NCBI RefSeq assembly: GCF_905120345.1
Contig: NZ_CAJHOA010000002.1
Coordinates: 1-43,676 of the forward strand
From: Denitrificimonas caeni
Lineage (GTDB): Bacteria; Pseudomonadota; Gammaproteobacteria; Pseudomonadales; Pseudomonadaceae
DNA: 43,676 bases
Reading direction: 5' to 3'
Shown: piece after piece, positions 1 through 9,295 of the stretch
Position numbering within the stretch: position 1 is the stretch's first letter
Layout of the letters: each line of letters starts with the position of its first letter
Translations under genes and position numbers: made by a program
The notes under the pieces: generated by a model
Told to the model about the DNA's origin: nothing
The model's database searches: none
What the model saw: the letters and a program-made list of their open reading frames with translations, nothing else

Positions 1-77
1 GATTTATGATTGAATTTGAAGACCGCTTAACGGATTATATTTAACCTTGGCAGTTACACAGAATCATTTACAGGGTC
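1..77 (+). mobile_element. 3' end of a probable IS256-family element (transposase C-terminus plus terminal repeat)
   Basis: In the frame beginning at base 3 the sequence encodes FMIEFEDRLTDYI and then a TAA stop at 42-44. This resembles the extreme C-terminus of IS256/Mutator-type transposases, which commonly end in an F-x-I-x-FEDRL-like string. The following bases (about 48-76, AGTTACACAGAATCATTTAC and GGGTC) look like the terminal inverted repeat of such elements. The rest of the element lies outside the window, so neither the transposase nor the partner repeat can be confirmed. The call rests on recall of family ends and is moderate to low. Confidence 0.4.
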
Positions 78-465
78 AGGCAAACACAGCGTCAACAGAC
101 TCAGCAAACAATACTCGCTCGGTCCAGAGGTCCAGCTCCGCTTCATTCGCATTTTTTAAGCGCACCTCATACTGCTCCGCTAAAGCACCGAACTTCAATT
201 GCAGCAGCTTAGCAAGCGTCACAGTACGGCCTTGCTCTATACCTTGCTCAATCCCTTTTTCAATCCCTTTCCGCTCAATCAGTGAGATATATGGCATGTT
301 TGAGTCCTCCTCAACTTGCTCGACCAATCCATTATAATAGGTCGTGATTTCTGCAGGCAAATAAACCATCCACTCCAGAAAAACAATCAACCGCCTAATC
401 AACTCTCGATCAAGATCCTTCTTAATCACAATCCGATAAGATTTCAACAAGCGTAGATCAACATC
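76..465 (-). pseudogene. 5'-truncated Rpn-family (PD-(D/E)XK recombination-promoting nuclease) remnant
   Basis: The reading frame gives about 130 residues resembling the C-terminal half of Rpn/YhgA-like proteins: a helical stretch (LIRRLIVFLEWMVYLP), the string MPYISLIERKGIEKGIEQGI with the glycine/glutamate-rich linker typical of the family, and a DUF4351-like end (LLQLKFGAL...ERVLFAESVDAVF). The N-terminal nuclease domain is missing. The frame stays open up to the algW stop codon at 468-470, with only a TTG at 448-450 as a possible start, so the gene seems to have lost its 5' half where it abuts algW. Its stop codon lies at the edge of the putative IS end on the other side. The remnant is unlikely to be functional. 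Confidence 0.65.
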
Positions 466-467
466 AC

Positions 468-1604
468 TTAATCCGTCGGCGGACGCATGCCGATGGTGGC
501 GGTTAAGGTATGCGGTTCGCCATTGCGTAAAATTTCGAGCTTAATTTTCTCACCGGGTAACATCCGCGCGACTTGATTCATCGAGGTGCGGCCATCTTGC
601 GCACTTTCACCGGCAATCTTCAGAATCACATCACCCGGCTGCAAACCTGCTTTAGCGGTAGGACCATTACGGTATACACCCGCCACCAAAATCCCCGGAC
701 TTTCCAGCAACCCTAACGACTCGGCCAACTCAGGGGTTAACGCTTGTACCTCCAAGCCCAACCAGCCCCGTACCACCTGACCATGCTCAACAATCGAACG
801 CATCACATCCAACGCCAGCTTGACTGGAATGGCAAAACCAATCCCTTGCGAGCCACCGGAACGTGAAAAAATCGCGGTATTGATACCCAGTAAATTACCC
901 TGCGCATCGACTAACGCACCGCCCGAGTTACCGGGATTGATCGCCGCATCAGTTTGAATAAAATCCTCATAGGTATTGAGCCCCAACTGATGGCGTCCAG
1001 TGGCACTAATAATCCCCATCGTCACCGTCTGCCCGACACCAAAAGGATTACCAATCGCCAACACCACATCACCGATGCTGATATTGTCAGAGCGGCCTAA
1101 GGTAATCGCCGGCAAGTCAGGCAAATCAATTTTCAACACGGCCAAATCTGTTTCCGGATCGCTGCCAATCACCCGCGCCAAGGTCTCTCGTCCGTCTTTC
1201 AGCGCCACAATAATTTGATCGGCACCGGCAGTCACATGGTTATTGGTCAGTAAATAACCTTCTTTGCTCATCAGCACAGCAGAACCCAAACTCGATTCCA
1301 TCCGCTTTTGCTGGGGTAAATTTTCACCAAAAAACTTTTTAAACGCAGGATCGCTGTACAACGGCGGTAGAGGGTTGCTCACCACCTTCGTCGTATACAA
1401 GTTCGCCACCGCAGGTGAGGCTTGGTTAACCGCCGTTGAATAGGAGGCTGGACCATTCGTTGCACTCTTATAAATAGGCGCTTGCTGCAAAGTCAGATCA
1501 GCCCTAGGCAAGCCAACCCAATGCGGAAAACTCTCCATCAATAGCAGTGCCAACAACAAGCCGACAACTAATGGCCATCCATAACTTTTAAAAAACCGTG
1601 TCAT
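468..1604 (-). CDS. algW: AlgW/DegS-type periplasmic serine protease, site-1 protease of the RseA/MucA stress pathway
   Basis: The 378-residue HtrA-family protease has one N-terminal membrane anchor (residues about 9-23), a trypsin-like domain, and a single C-terminal PDZ domain (about 280-370). The catalytic triad is visible: His123 (TNNHVTAG), Asp153 (ETDLAVLKID) and Ser227 (GNSGGAL). The single PDZ and the text NLPQQKRMESSLGSAV match Pseudomonas AlgW, which cuts the anti-sigma factor MucA when misfolded outer-membrane proteins bind its PDZ domain. The start at 1604 is chosen over a longer upstream frame because a GGGAAG ribosome site sits just upstream and the residues before it do not resemble the family. 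It is divergent from the Nif3-like gene. Confidence 0.93.
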   Translation of the reverse strand: MTRFFKSYGWPLVVGLLLALLLMESFPHWVGLPRADLTLQQAPIYKSATNGPASYSTAVNQASPAVANLYTTKVVSNPLPPLYSDPAFKKFFGENLPQQKRMESSLGSAVLMSKEGYLLTNNHVTAGADQIIVALKDGRETLARVIGSDPETDLAVLKIDLPDLPAITLGRSDNISIGDVVLAIGNPFGVGQTVTMGIISATGRHQLGLNTYEDFIQTDAAINPGNSGGALVDAQGNLLGINTAIFSRSGGSQGIGFAIPVKLALDVMRSIVEHGQVVRGWLGLEVQALTPELAESLGLLESPGILVAGVYRNGPTAKAGLQPGDVILKIAGESAQDGRTSMNQVARMLPGEKIKLEILRNGEPHTLTATIGMRPPTD

Positions 1605-1783
1605 ACCTAACTTCCCAAATAAACAATGACGCAGCCTAGTAAATCGGTGAAAACCGCATAATATGTAAAAAAAATGCGACAAACTGACTAAAAACCACGA
1701 TAAATCGCCATAAACAACAATAAGCGGCATTATAGAATGCCTACACCAATTAAAGCATCGCCCATTCACATCAAGGAACAATT

Positions 1784-2542
1784 ATGTCTGTTGAACGCAA
1801 GCTTCTTTTGCACGATATCGAGCAGTTTCTCAACGTCAACGCCATCAGCGACTACTGTCCAAATGGCTTACAGGTGGAAGGCACCCCACAGATTCAGCGT
1901 ATCGTCAGCGGTGTGACAGCCAGCCAAGCCTTAATTGATGCAGCCATTGAATTACAAGCCGATGCGCTATTGGTGCATCACGGCTATTTTTGGAAAGGCG
2001 AAGATCAGCGCGTGATTGGCATGAAGCAGCGCCGCCTCAAAGCGCTACTCACTCACGATATCAACCTATTGGCCTACCATTTGCCGTTGGATGTGCACCC
2101 TGAAGTGGGCAATAACGTGCAGTTGGCGCAGCGTTTAGGTTTAACCATCAGCGGGCCTTTAGAGCCGGTCAACCCGCGTAATGTTGGCTTAATTGGCGAG
2201 CTGGCAACACCCTTGTCCGCTAATGAATTTGCCGCGCGGATAGAAAAAGCGCTGAATCGCGCGCCGTTAGTGATCGACCATCAGCAGCCGATCAAGCGTG
2301 TGGCTTGGTGTACCGGTGGCGCGCAAGGCTATATCGAACAGGCGATTGCGGCGGGCGCGGATGCCTATATTACCGGCGAAGTATCAGAGCGCACTTTTCA
2401 TGAAGCGCAAGAAAACGGCATCAGCTTCTTCGCCGCCGGCCATCACGCCACCGAGCGTTACGGCGTGCAAGCCCTTGGTGAATGGCTGGCCAAGCGTTTT
2501 AACATCGAACACCACTATATCGAGTGTCCAAATCCGGTTTAA
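1784..2542 (+). CDS. Nif3/YbgI-like dinuclear metal centre protein
   Basis: The 252-residue protein belongs to the NIF3/YbgI family (GTP cyclohydrolase I type 2-like), hexameric toroids with a two-metal site and poorly known function. Likely metal ligands are visible: His65 and His66 (VHHG), Asp103 (HLPLD), and His220/His221 with Glu224 (AGHHATE). Length is normal for the short form without the inserted PII-like domain. An AAGGA ribosome site precedes the ATG. The position between algW and cysDN is the arrangement I know from Pseudomonas chromosomes. Its role cannot be inferred from context. Confidence 0.9.
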   Translation: MSVERKLLLHDIEQFLNVNAISDYCPNGLQVEGTPQIQRIVSGVTASQALIDAAIELQADALLVHHGYFWKGEDQRVIGMKQRRLKALLTHDINLLAYHLPLDVHPEVGNNVQLAQRLGLTISGPLEPVNPRNVGLIGELATPLSANEFAARIEKALNRAPLVIDHQQPIKRVAWCTGGAQGYIEQAIAAGADAYITGEVSERTFHEAQENGISFFAAGHHATERYGVQALGEWLAKRFNIEHHYIECPNPV

Positions 2543-2572
2543 TCTTGAGCGCATTAAAGCACAGCGCCCTAC

Positions 2573-2718
2573 TGTAGGAGCTGGCCATGCCTGCGACAGC
2601 GCTAATTCAAACAACACAACACCAACAAACACCCAGCAAAACCAAAGCCCTTACGGGGTGCTTATGGGCTTAGAGGGTGCTGCACAGCAGCGGTCGCAGG
2701 CATGGCCGGCTCCTACAA
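2573..2718. repeat. Inverted pair of Pseudomonas-type REP elements in the Nif3-cysD intergenic region
   Basis: A copy of the REP core (GTAGGAGCTGGCCATGCCTG plus CGACAGCG) starts at 2573. An inverted copy (GTCGCAGGCATGGCCGGCTC, then CTACAA) ends at 2718, about 90 bp apart, the tail-to-tail arrangement of BIME-like units. The same family recurs at 24458, 34670, 36249 and 36320. The remaining bases of this 399-bp gap (2543-2941) hold no convincing gene; 2719-2941 must carry the cysD promoter, but I cannot place its -10/-35 with confidence. Confidence 0.9.
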
Positions 2719-2941
2719 AAGTGCGCTCGCCACCAACATTATCGCGAGTCAACAAACATCGCATCACTGCAGCGAGCTAAACACCTGCGTCATCACTCCT
2801 CATATATATCTATGCTTTTTAGTTCTTAATAACCATTTCATTAGAACCAACAAGCCATGCTAAAGTGCCCTTCATCTGATCCGTACCCAATAGCAAAATC
2901 ACAGCCAAATCAGGCGCAATACCTAACAAAGTGAGCACAGC

Positions 2942-3859
2942 ATGGCCGACACCCTGACCCACCTGAAACAACTCGAAGCCGAAAGCATCCACATCATTCG
3001 CGAAGTCGCCGCCGAGTTCGACAACCCCGTCATGCTCTACTCCATCGGTAAAGACTCCGCTGTTATGCTGCACCTCGCGCGCAAAGCCTTCTATCCAGGC
3101 AAGCTGCCTTTTCCAGTAATGCACGTCGACACGCGCTGGAAATTCCAAGAGATGTACAGCTTTCGTGACAAAATGGTCGCTGATCTTGAGCTGAATCTGA
3201 TTACCCATACCAATCCAGACGGCATCGCCCAAGACATCAACCCCTTCACCCACGGCAGTGCTAAACACACCGATATTATGAAAACCGAAGGCCTCAAACA
3301 GGCACTCGACCAATACGGTTTTGATGCAGCGTTCGGTGGGGCACGCCGCGATGAAGAAAAATCTCGCGCTAAAGAACGTGTCTACTCGTTTCGTGACAGC
3401 AAACACCGCTGGGACCCAAAAAACCAACGTCCAGAACTGTGGAACATCTACAACGGCAAAGTGAACAAAGGCGAATCCATCCGCGTCTTTCCATTGTCGA
3501 ACTGGACCGAATTGGATATTTGGCAGTACATCTACCTCGAAGGCATTCCGATTGTACCGTTGTACTTCGCTGCTGAACGCGAAGTCATCGAGCGTGATGG
3601 CACCCTGATTATGATCGACGATGAACGCATTCTTGAGCACCTCAGCGACGAAGAAAAATCACGCATCCAGAAGAAAATGGTGCGTTTTCGTACGCTCGGC
3701 TGCTACCCACTGACCGGCGCAGTAGAATCGACGGCGACCACATTGCCAGAAATCATTCAAGAAATGCTACTGACCCGCACCTCAGAACGCCAAGGCCGCG
3801 TCATCGATCACGATGGTGCAGGCTCAATGGAAGAAAAGAAACGTCAAGGCTACTTTTAA
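2942..3859 (+). CDS. cysD: Sulfate adenylyltransferase subunit 2 (ATP sulfurylase catalytic subunit)
   Basis: The 305-residue CysD makes adenosine 5'-phosphosulfate from ATP and sulfate, driven by the GTPase CysN. The PP-loop motif [18 protein letters not shown] lies near residues 38-55, and the family signatures [18 protein letters not shown] and [17 protein letters not shown] are intact. The C-terminus ([11 protein letters not shown]) is the usual CysD ending. cysNC follows after 12 bp with its own AAGGA site, so the two are cotranscribed. Expression is probably under CysB control as in relatives, but no operator could be placed. A long open frame on the opposite strand (2819-3640) is a shadow of this gene. 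Confidence 0.97.
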   Translation: MADTLTHLKQLEAESIHIIREVAAEFDNPVMLYSIGKDSAVMLHLARKAFYPGKLPFPVMHVDTRWKFQEMYSFRDKMVADLELNLITHTNPDGIAQDINPFTHGSAKHTDIMKTEGLKQALDQYGFDAAFGGARRDEEKSRAKERVYSFRDSKHRWDPKNQRPELWNIYNGKVNKGESIRVFPLSNWTELDIWQYIYLEGIPIVPLYFAAEREVIERDGTLIMIDDERILEHLSDEEKSRIQKKMVRFRTLGCYPLTGAVESTATTLPEIIQEMLLTRTSERQGRVIDHDGAGSMEEKKRQGYF

Positions 3860-3871
3860 GGAATCCGCACT

Positions 3872-5767
3872 ATGAGCCATCAATCTGAACTAATCAGCCA
3901 GGATATCCTTGCCTATCTGGCCCAGCACGAACGCAAAGAATTACTGCATTTTTTAACCTGCGGTAATGTCGACGACGGCAAAAGCACCTTAATTGGTCGC
4001 CTGCTGCACGACTCAAAAATGATCTACGAAGACCATCTCGAAGCCATCACCCGTGACTCGAAAAAAGTCGGCACCACCGGTGATGATATTGATTTGGCAC
4101 TGCTGGTCGACGGCCTGCAAGCCGAGCGTGAACAAGGCATCACCATCGATGTTGCCTACCGCTACTTCAGCACCACCAAACGCAAATTTATCATTGCCGA
4201 CACCCCAGGCCACGAGCAATACACCCGCAACATGGCTACCGGTGCGTCAACCTGTGATCTGGCGATTATTTTGGTCGATGCCCGTCATGGCGTTGAAAAC
4301 CAAACCCGTCGTCACAGTTATATTGCCTCCTTGCTGGGCATTCGTCATTTGGTGGTGGCCATCAATAAGATGGATCTAAATGGCTACGACGAACAGGTTT
4401 ACAACGACATCAAGGCTGACTATTTAGCCTTTGCCAAACAAATCAACCTCGATGCTTCATCACTGCATTTTGTACCAATGTCTGCGCTAAAAGGCGACAA
4501 CGTCGTCAACCGTAGCGAGCATACGCCTTGGTACGCTGGGCAAACGTTGATGGAGATTCTGGAAAGCGTCGATGTCAGTGGTGATCTGAATCACCGTGAC
4601 ATGCGTTTTCCGGTGCAATACGTCAACCGTCCCAACCTGAACTTCCGTGGTTTTGCTGGCACCTTAGCCTCTGGCTCACTGCGCAAAGGTGATGCGATCA
4701 CGGTATTACCATCCGGCAAAAGCAGTCAGATTAAATCCATTGTCACCTTTGATGGCGAACTGGAACAGGCGATTGCTGGGCAAGCAATTACCCTAACCTT
4801 AGAAGATGAAATCGATATTTCGCGCGGCGATTTAATCGTGCATGCACAAGATAATGTGCGCAGCAGCGATCATTTTGACGCCATGTTGGTATGGATGGGT
4901 GAAGAGCCTTTACTGCCTGGCAAACGCTACGACTTCAAACGCGCCACCAGCTACATCCCCGGTAATATTTCGACCATTGAACACCGTGTCGATGTCAATA
5001 CTCTGGCGCAAAACACCGTCAGCAGCTTGCAACTCAATGAAGTTGGCCGCGTACAAATCAGCCTCGATGCGCCGTTAGCACTGGATCATTACAAAGCCAA
5101 CCGCACCACCGGTGCCTTTATTGTGATTGACCGCCTGACCAATATCACTGTTGGCGCAGGGATGATTATTGCGCCGAATAACAGCTCGAGCGCCAGCCGT
5201 ACCATTAGCAAAAGCCGTGTTAGCCGTGATGAACGCACTCTGCGTCTGGGCCAACAAGCAGCGACGGTACTGTTTAGTGGCTTATCCGGCGCGGGCAAAA
5301 GTACGCTGGCCTATGCGGTCGAGCGCAAATTGTTCGATACCGGTCGTGCGGTGTATGTGTTGGATGGTCAGAACCTGCGTCATGACATCAACAAAGGTCT
5401 ACCTTTGGATCGTGCTGGACGCAGCGAAAACTGGCGGCGCGCGGCGCAAGTGGCGCGTCAATTTAACGAAGCCGGTTTAATCACCCTGGCCGCGTTCGTA
5501 GCCCCAGATGCCGAAGGCCGTGAACAAGCCAAAGCGTCGATTGGCAAAGAGCGTCTGATCACCGTGTATGTGCAAGCCTCACCGCAAGTCTGCCAAGAAC
5601 GCGACCCACAAGGTCTCTACGCAGCCGGTGAAGACAATATCCCCGGTGAATCCTTCCCCTACGATGTGCCGCAGGATGCTGATCTAATCATCAACACGCA
5701 AAGCAGCTCGGTCGAAGAAGGCGTCCAGCAAGTGTTACAACTGCTGCGCGAGCGCGAGATTATCTAA
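3872..5767 (+). CDS. cysNC: Bifunctional sulfate adenylyltransferase GTPase subunit / adenylylsulfate kinase
   Basis: The 631-residue fusion joins CysN, the GTPase that drives APS formation by CysD, to CysC, which phosphorylates APS to PAPS. GTPase motifs: G1 GNVDDGKST at residues 31-39, G3 DTPGHEQ from Asp110, G4 NKMD at 165-168. Elongation-factor-like beta-barrel domains follow, and the APS kinase begins near residue 455 with P-loop GLSGAGKST (about 469-477) and the motif [13 protein letters not shown]. The CysN-CysC fusion is the normal Pseudomonas arrangement. Both nucleotide-binding sites look intact. The gene ends just before a hairpin and a bidirectional terminator. Confidence 0.97.
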   Translation: MSHQSELISQDILAYLAQHERKELLHFLTCGNVDDGKSTLIGRLLHDSKMIYEDHLEAITRDSKKVGTTGDDIDLALLVDGLQAEREQGITIDVAYRYFSTTKRKFIIADTPGHEQYTRNMATGASTCDLAIILVDARHGVENQTRRHSYIASLLGIRHLVVAINKMDLNGYDEQVYNDIKADYLAFAKQINLDASSLHFVPMSALKGDNVVNRSEHTPWYAGQTLMEILESVDVSGDLNHRDMRFPVQYVNRPNLNFRGFAGTLASGSLRKGDAITVLPSGKSSQIKSIVTFDGELEQAIAGQAITLTLEDEIDISRGDLIVHAQDNVRSSDHFDAMLVWMGEEPLLPGKRYDFKRATSYIPGNISTIEHRVDVNTLAQNTVSSLQLNEVGRVQISLDAPLALDHYKANRTTGAFIVIDRLTNITVGAGMIIAPNNSSSASRTISKSRVSRDERTLRLGQQAATVLFSGLSGAGKSTLAYAVERKLFDTGRAVYVLDGQNLRHDINKGLPLDRAGRSENWRRAAQVARQFNEAGLITLAAFVAPDAEGREQAKASIGKERLITVYVQASPQVCQERDPQGLYAAGEDNIPGESFPYDVPQDADLIINTQSSSVEEGVQQVLQLLREREII

Positions 5768-5778
5768 AGCTGACAACC

Positions 5779-5804
5779 GCGCCGCGCACTCTTGGGCGCG
5801 GCGC
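5779..5804. other. GC-rich perfect hairpin after cysNC
   Basis: GCGCCGCGC at 5779-5787 and GCGCGGCGC at 5796-5804 form a perfect 9-bp stem with an 8-nt loop, 12 bases past the cysNC stop. No T-run follows directly. It may stabilise the 3' end of the mRNA or help pausing before the terminator at 5813-5842. Confidence 0.75.
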
Positions 5805-5812
5805 TATAGATA

Positions 5813-5842
5813 AAAAAAGGATGTCAATTGGCATCCTTTTTT
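5813..5842. terminator. Bidirectional intrinsic terminator between cysNC and the ChaN-like gene
   Basis: An A6 run, a 7-bp stem (GGATGTC paired with GGCATCC through one G-T pair, loop AATT), and a T6 run give a symmetrical hairpin that works on both strands. It lies between two convergent genes, cysNC rightward and the lipoprotein gene leftward. Confidence 0.9.
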
Positions 5843-5902
5843 ATCTTAAAAATGAGCGAAAAATACAAATATCAAGCATCAACTCAGTAAGCACCTCTCC
5901 CG

Positions 5903-6826
5903 CTACAAATCAGCACAATAATCCTGCTCGGCCACCGCAGGTGTATACCAAACAAAATCGGCACTGCCCGCCAACACATCCTGATCTGCCTCGGCAAAGA
6001 TCAGCACACGCTGCTCAACATTACCTGTGGCCACATCATCAATACCCTGCAAATCGCGCACATGCAACGGCACACCGAGGTCATAACGCACATGATACGC
6101 GCCAGCAATCAACACCGCAGGCTTCGGCGCATCGAGCAGAACCTTAGCCATACTGCGATCGCGCTGCTGCTGCACCGCCAACATCGCCGGCAATTGCGTT
6201 TCAGGTAATTTATTGCAATGCGCTTCACGAATATGCGCAGATAATCGCTCAGTCACATCCGCACGCGTCGACTCACGCCCCAACAACTCAGGCGGCTGAC
6301 GATAAATAGCCATCAAGGCATCGCGGTTGAGATTACCCGCCAAGAGCGGATACGGCTGTGCTAAAACATGCGTAACCAACCCCGAATACTGCGACCAGTC
6401 CCAGCCTTTGTGCCAGTTCAAAGCCAACGGCAGATCGGCTGGACGCGCACCTTTAGCCACCTTTACCTGCACTTGAGTGACAGTCTCTTGCTGATCAACC
6501 GTCAACATTTCCATCACCAGCGCGCCTTGCACACGACGTTTCTCCAGCGCCTGTAACAGCCACAACTGCAACGCGTGATGATCCGGGTTATCGTGCTTCT
6601 CGCCCAACAACAGCAACGACGCACCGGCTAACTCATCCAGCAACTGCCCAGCCGTCACAGACGCCCCTGTGCGCAAATCAACGATCTCACCCAGCCGCGG
6701 ATGATCACGCTCACGCGGACTCTGCCACTCTGGCAAGTCCTGCTCAGCAGCGACCTCCAACGTCTCAATTCCAGAGGACTGACACGCCGCCAACACGCTA
6801 AATATCGCCAATAACAACCAACGCAT
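5903..6826 (-). CDS. ChaN-family (DUF399) iron-regulated lipoprotein
   Basis: The 307-residue lipoprotein begins MRWLLLAIFSVLAACQSS, a type II signal peptide with lipobox LAAC and lipidated Cys15. The body matches the ChaN/DUF399 family: LLLGEKHDNPDHHALQLWLL after the lead region and GAYHVRYDLGVPLHVRDL near the end. Campylobacter ChaN binds heme cofacially; for this protein heme binding is only an inference, though a heme-uptake locus lies 2 kb away. The start at 6826 is preferred over one 6 codons upstream because it puts the lipobox at normal distance and has a GGGGGTG site before it. Only about 60 bp separate its end from the shared terminator. Confidence 0.8.
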   Translation of the reverse strand: MRWLLLAIFSVLAACQSSGIETLEVAAEQDLPEWQSPRERDHPRLGEIVDLRTGASVTAGQLLDELAGASLLLLGEKHDNPDHHALQLWLLQALEKRRVQGALVMEMLTVDQQETVTQVQVKVAKGARPADLPLALNWHKGWDWSQYSGLVTHVLAQPYPLLAGNLNRDALMAIYRQPPELLGRESTRADVTERLSAHIREAHCNKLPETQLPAMLAVQQQRDRSMAKVLLDAPKPAVLIAGAYHVRYDLGVPLHVRDLQGIDDVATGNVEQRVLIFAEADQDVLAGSADFVWYTPAVAEQDYCADL

Positions 6827-6964
6827 AACACCCCCAAAAACCATAAAAAACCCACCAACTCACTCCACAAACACCAGCAACCGACTCAGCACAATATCCG
6901 GCAATCTTTGCGAGTACACGCGTTCAGCACAAAACCATCAGCCTAGCAAACAACCCCGAAGCTA

Positions 6965-8302
6965 TTAACGACCCTTAAGCCCCTGCTCCGCATCGCGCCT
7001 CGCAATATAAAGATAGGTTTTCCCTTCCTTAACCTTAGCCAACACCCGCAATCGAACCAACCCATCTAAATCACTTCGTGCCGTTCCCTCAGAGACATCA
7101 AAATCATTCTTAACCTCCTTCGCAGTAAATACCCGCCCCGGATTCTTCAGTGTCTTACGCAGTAACTGTCCCTGACGATAATTGAGTTGTTTATTCACGC
7201 CTGTTTTTTCCAACCACAACATCAACTCAAAATAATCACGCCTTTTCTCTTCGATATAACCTAAAAAATCATGCACTGCTCGACCAATAATTTTCATCTG
7301 ATAGACAACAAAATAAGTCAAATCAAACTCATCAGTTTCTGTATACAAATACGACTCGCCATACTGAACCGGCGCTTTTTTCAGTAAACTGGAAATAGAA
7401 ATATACTCAAACGCCCAATAGCCATTTTTTAGCATGTACCAATAAAATAAACACCGCGCAGTCCTGCCGTTACCGTCACGAAAAGGGTGTTCATAACCGA
7501 TCATAAAATGCAAAATAATAGCTTTAACCATGGGATGAATAAAAATCCTGCCCTCTTGTCCGTCGTGCAGAGCATTGGCAAACTCACATAGCATCTCAAG
7601 CCGCTTAGGCAACAAGACAAAACTTGGCGGAACATGCGCGACATCTCCCTGCCCATCATCGACCACAACATCATCGCTTTCACGAATAAAACCAGGATTA
7701 ACTTGCGCAGCGTTAACACCATTGGTCGCTGTTTCATGAAATTGGCAGATCAAATCAACAGTCAGCGGCTCATCCTTGGTGTATTTAGCCTGTCGCATCA
7801 GCAGATAATTATTAAGCACCATTCGCTCATCATCATTGATCGGCTCACGCTCAGTTTCTAACATCTCTTTGGCGATCTTACGTGTCGTTGCCGCGCCCTC
7901 TAATTGCGCACTAGAAATCGCCTCCTCCATCATTAAAGAGTCGACTAAATACCTACTATTTTCAGTATGCGTCAGGGTATTTCTATTCAGCCCTATCTCA
8001 GCAGTCAGCTGCTCAACACGATGAATAACTTGCTGACAGGAATCAGGAATAAATAATCTAAAATGCTCATCTGACTCACTGACTAAACCAATCGACTTCA
8101 GCACCGCAGCCCGACTTAACTTAATAGCAGCCCACACAGCCTCACGATCAACCGTTGTTGGAATACGCCTTTGCAACTCATGCCAATGTAAATATCGACC
8201 CTTTGCGTCAACAACGCCATAATCGCGCATCAAAGGAAGAACACGCTCAAAAGAAATTGACGCTATATCCTTGTTTTGTAAAGGTTTTTTTATCCTAGAC
8301 AT
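6965..8302 (-). CDS. Fic-domain AMP-transferase family protein, class II, with C-terminal winged helix
   Basis: The 445-residue Fic protein has the complete active-site motif HPFRDGNGR at 272-280, so catalytic His272 is present. The N-terminal part carries SSAQLEGAATTR, where Ser131-x3-Glu135-Gly136 fits the (S/T)xxxE(G/N) inhibitory helix; its place N-terminal to the Fic core makes this a self-inhibited class II enzyme. The last 80 residues (LLRKTLKNPGRVFTAKEVKNDF...TARSDLDGLV) look like a winged-helix DNA-binding domain. Such proteins are widespread and often of unknown target. The gene stands alone, with AT-rich flanks of about 110-120 bp on both sides, and may be a later insertion between the lipoprotein gene and the heme locus. 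Confidence 0.88.
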   Translation of the reverse strand: MSRIKKPLQNKDIASISFERVLPLMRDYGVVDAKGRYLHWHELQRRIPTTVDREAVWAAIKLSRAAVLKSIGLVSESDEHFRLFIPDSCQQVIHRVEQLTAEIGLNRNTLTHTENSRYLVDSLMMEEAISSAQLEGAATTRKIAKEMLETEREPINDDERMVLNNYLLMRQAKYTKDEPLTVDLICQFHETATNGVNAAQVNPGFIRESDDVVVDDGQGDVAHVPPSFVLLPKRLEMLCEFANALHDGQEGRIFIHPMVKAIILHFMIGYEHPFRDGNGRTARCLFYWYMLKNGYWAFEYISISSLLKKAPVQYGESYLYTETDEFDLTYFVVYQMKIIGRAVHDFLGYIEEKRRDYFELMLWLEKTGVNKQLNYRQGQLLRKTLKNPGRVFTAKEVKNDFDVSEGTARSDLDGLVRLRVLAKVKEGKTYLYIARRDAEQGLKGR

Positions 8303-8414
8303 TATTCAACTCAATTTATAAAATATTGCGTTGAATGATTTATATAGTATGTTTAGCGACTATTCAATAATGCGCCAAAATCCAACCAAACAAATCTTTT
8401 TTGCAAGCAAACCG

Positions 8415-9182
8415 TCAGCGCGCAATAATCAACGGATGATCTCGTTCTGGGTGTTTCTGCACCAGCACGTCCAAGCCAAACACCTCATGCAAGGGCTCCG
8501 CGCGTAGCACCTGATCGGGCGAGCCGGACGAAAACACCGTGCCCTTATGTAACAACAACAAATCATCACAATAACGCGCAGCTAAATTCAGATCATGCAC
8601 GATCACCAACACTGCTCCGCCCTGATCAGCAAAAGCACGCACGGCTTGCAAAATACTGTGCTGATGTAACGGATCGAGCATCGAGGTGGGTTCATCCAGC
8701 AATAACACCTGCCCCTCACCACCCGGCCACAGCTGCGCCAACACCCGCGCCAAATGCACGCGCTGCCGCTCGCCGCCAGACAACTGCAAATAACTACGGC
8801 CGAGCAAATGCCCGCTATCCACCGCCGTCAAAGCCGCAGCCACAATTTCCACATCAACCTGACGACCGGTGGCATAGGGTAAACGCCCCATGCCCACCAC
8901 TTCTTCGACACGGAAAGCAAAATTCAACGTCGAATGCTGCGGCAAGACCGCCAAATGTTGCGCGCGTAATTGATCCGGCCAATCGGCCAAAACACGGCCA
9001 TTGAGCAACACCTCGCCGGCAGCCAGCGGTAACTCTCCACATAAAGCCGACAACAGGGTGCTTTTGCCCGCACCATTGGCACCCAACACGCCGGTCACCC
9101 GTCCCGCGCGCAGATCTAAATCGACGCCACGCAATACCGCACAAGGACCACGTCGCACTTCTAATTGACGAGCCTGCAACAT
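8415..9182 (-). CDS. hmuV: Heme ABC transporter ATP-binding protein
   Basis: The 255-residue ABC ATPase powers heme import with HmuU. Walker [10 protein letters not shown] (about residues 34-42), signature LSGGERQRV (about 134-142), Walker B VLLLDEP (catalytic Glu about 164) and the H-loop histidine (VHDL, about 196) are all present. The ATG at 9182 is chosen over a TTG one codon upstream; GGGAGTGAG lies just ahead of it. It is the last gene of the leftward heme operon. A 113-bp gap separates it from hmuU, longer than is usual in such operons, and that gap holds a degenerate REP-like string. Confidence 0.93.
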   Translation of the reverse strand: MLQARQLEVRRGPCAVLRGVDLDLRAGRVTGVLGANGAGKSTLLSALCGELPLAAGEVLLNGRVLADWPDQLRAQHLAVLPQHSTLNFAFRVEEVVGMGRLPYATGRQVDVEIVAAALTAVDSGHLLGRSYLQLSGGERQRVHLARVLAQLWPGGEGQVLLLDEPTSMLDPLHQHSILQAVRAFADQGGAVLVIVHDLNLAARYCDDLLLLHKGTVFSSGSPDQVLRAEPLHEVFGLDVLVQKHPERDHPLIIAR

Positions 9183-9295
9183 CAAAACTCACTCCCAAGC
9201 AGCATGGAAAAATCATCTTTAGCCAGTAACATCGACATGCTAGAGCGCAGTCGCAGGCCGGACCAGCGCGAACAAAAACACCGACATCGGCCCCA

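Noticed and set aside
468-1781. Longer algW start at 1781 (437 residues)
   Set aside because: The extra 59 residues do not look like HtrA N-termini and would overlap the divergent promoter; the start at 1604 has a ribosome site and puts the membrane anchor at the N-terminus.
2819-3640. 273-residue open frame antisense to cysD
   Set aside because: It mirrors the cysD coding frame, has no recognisable domain and starts or ends in the middle of intergenic AT-rich sequence. A shadow frame is the simplest explanation.
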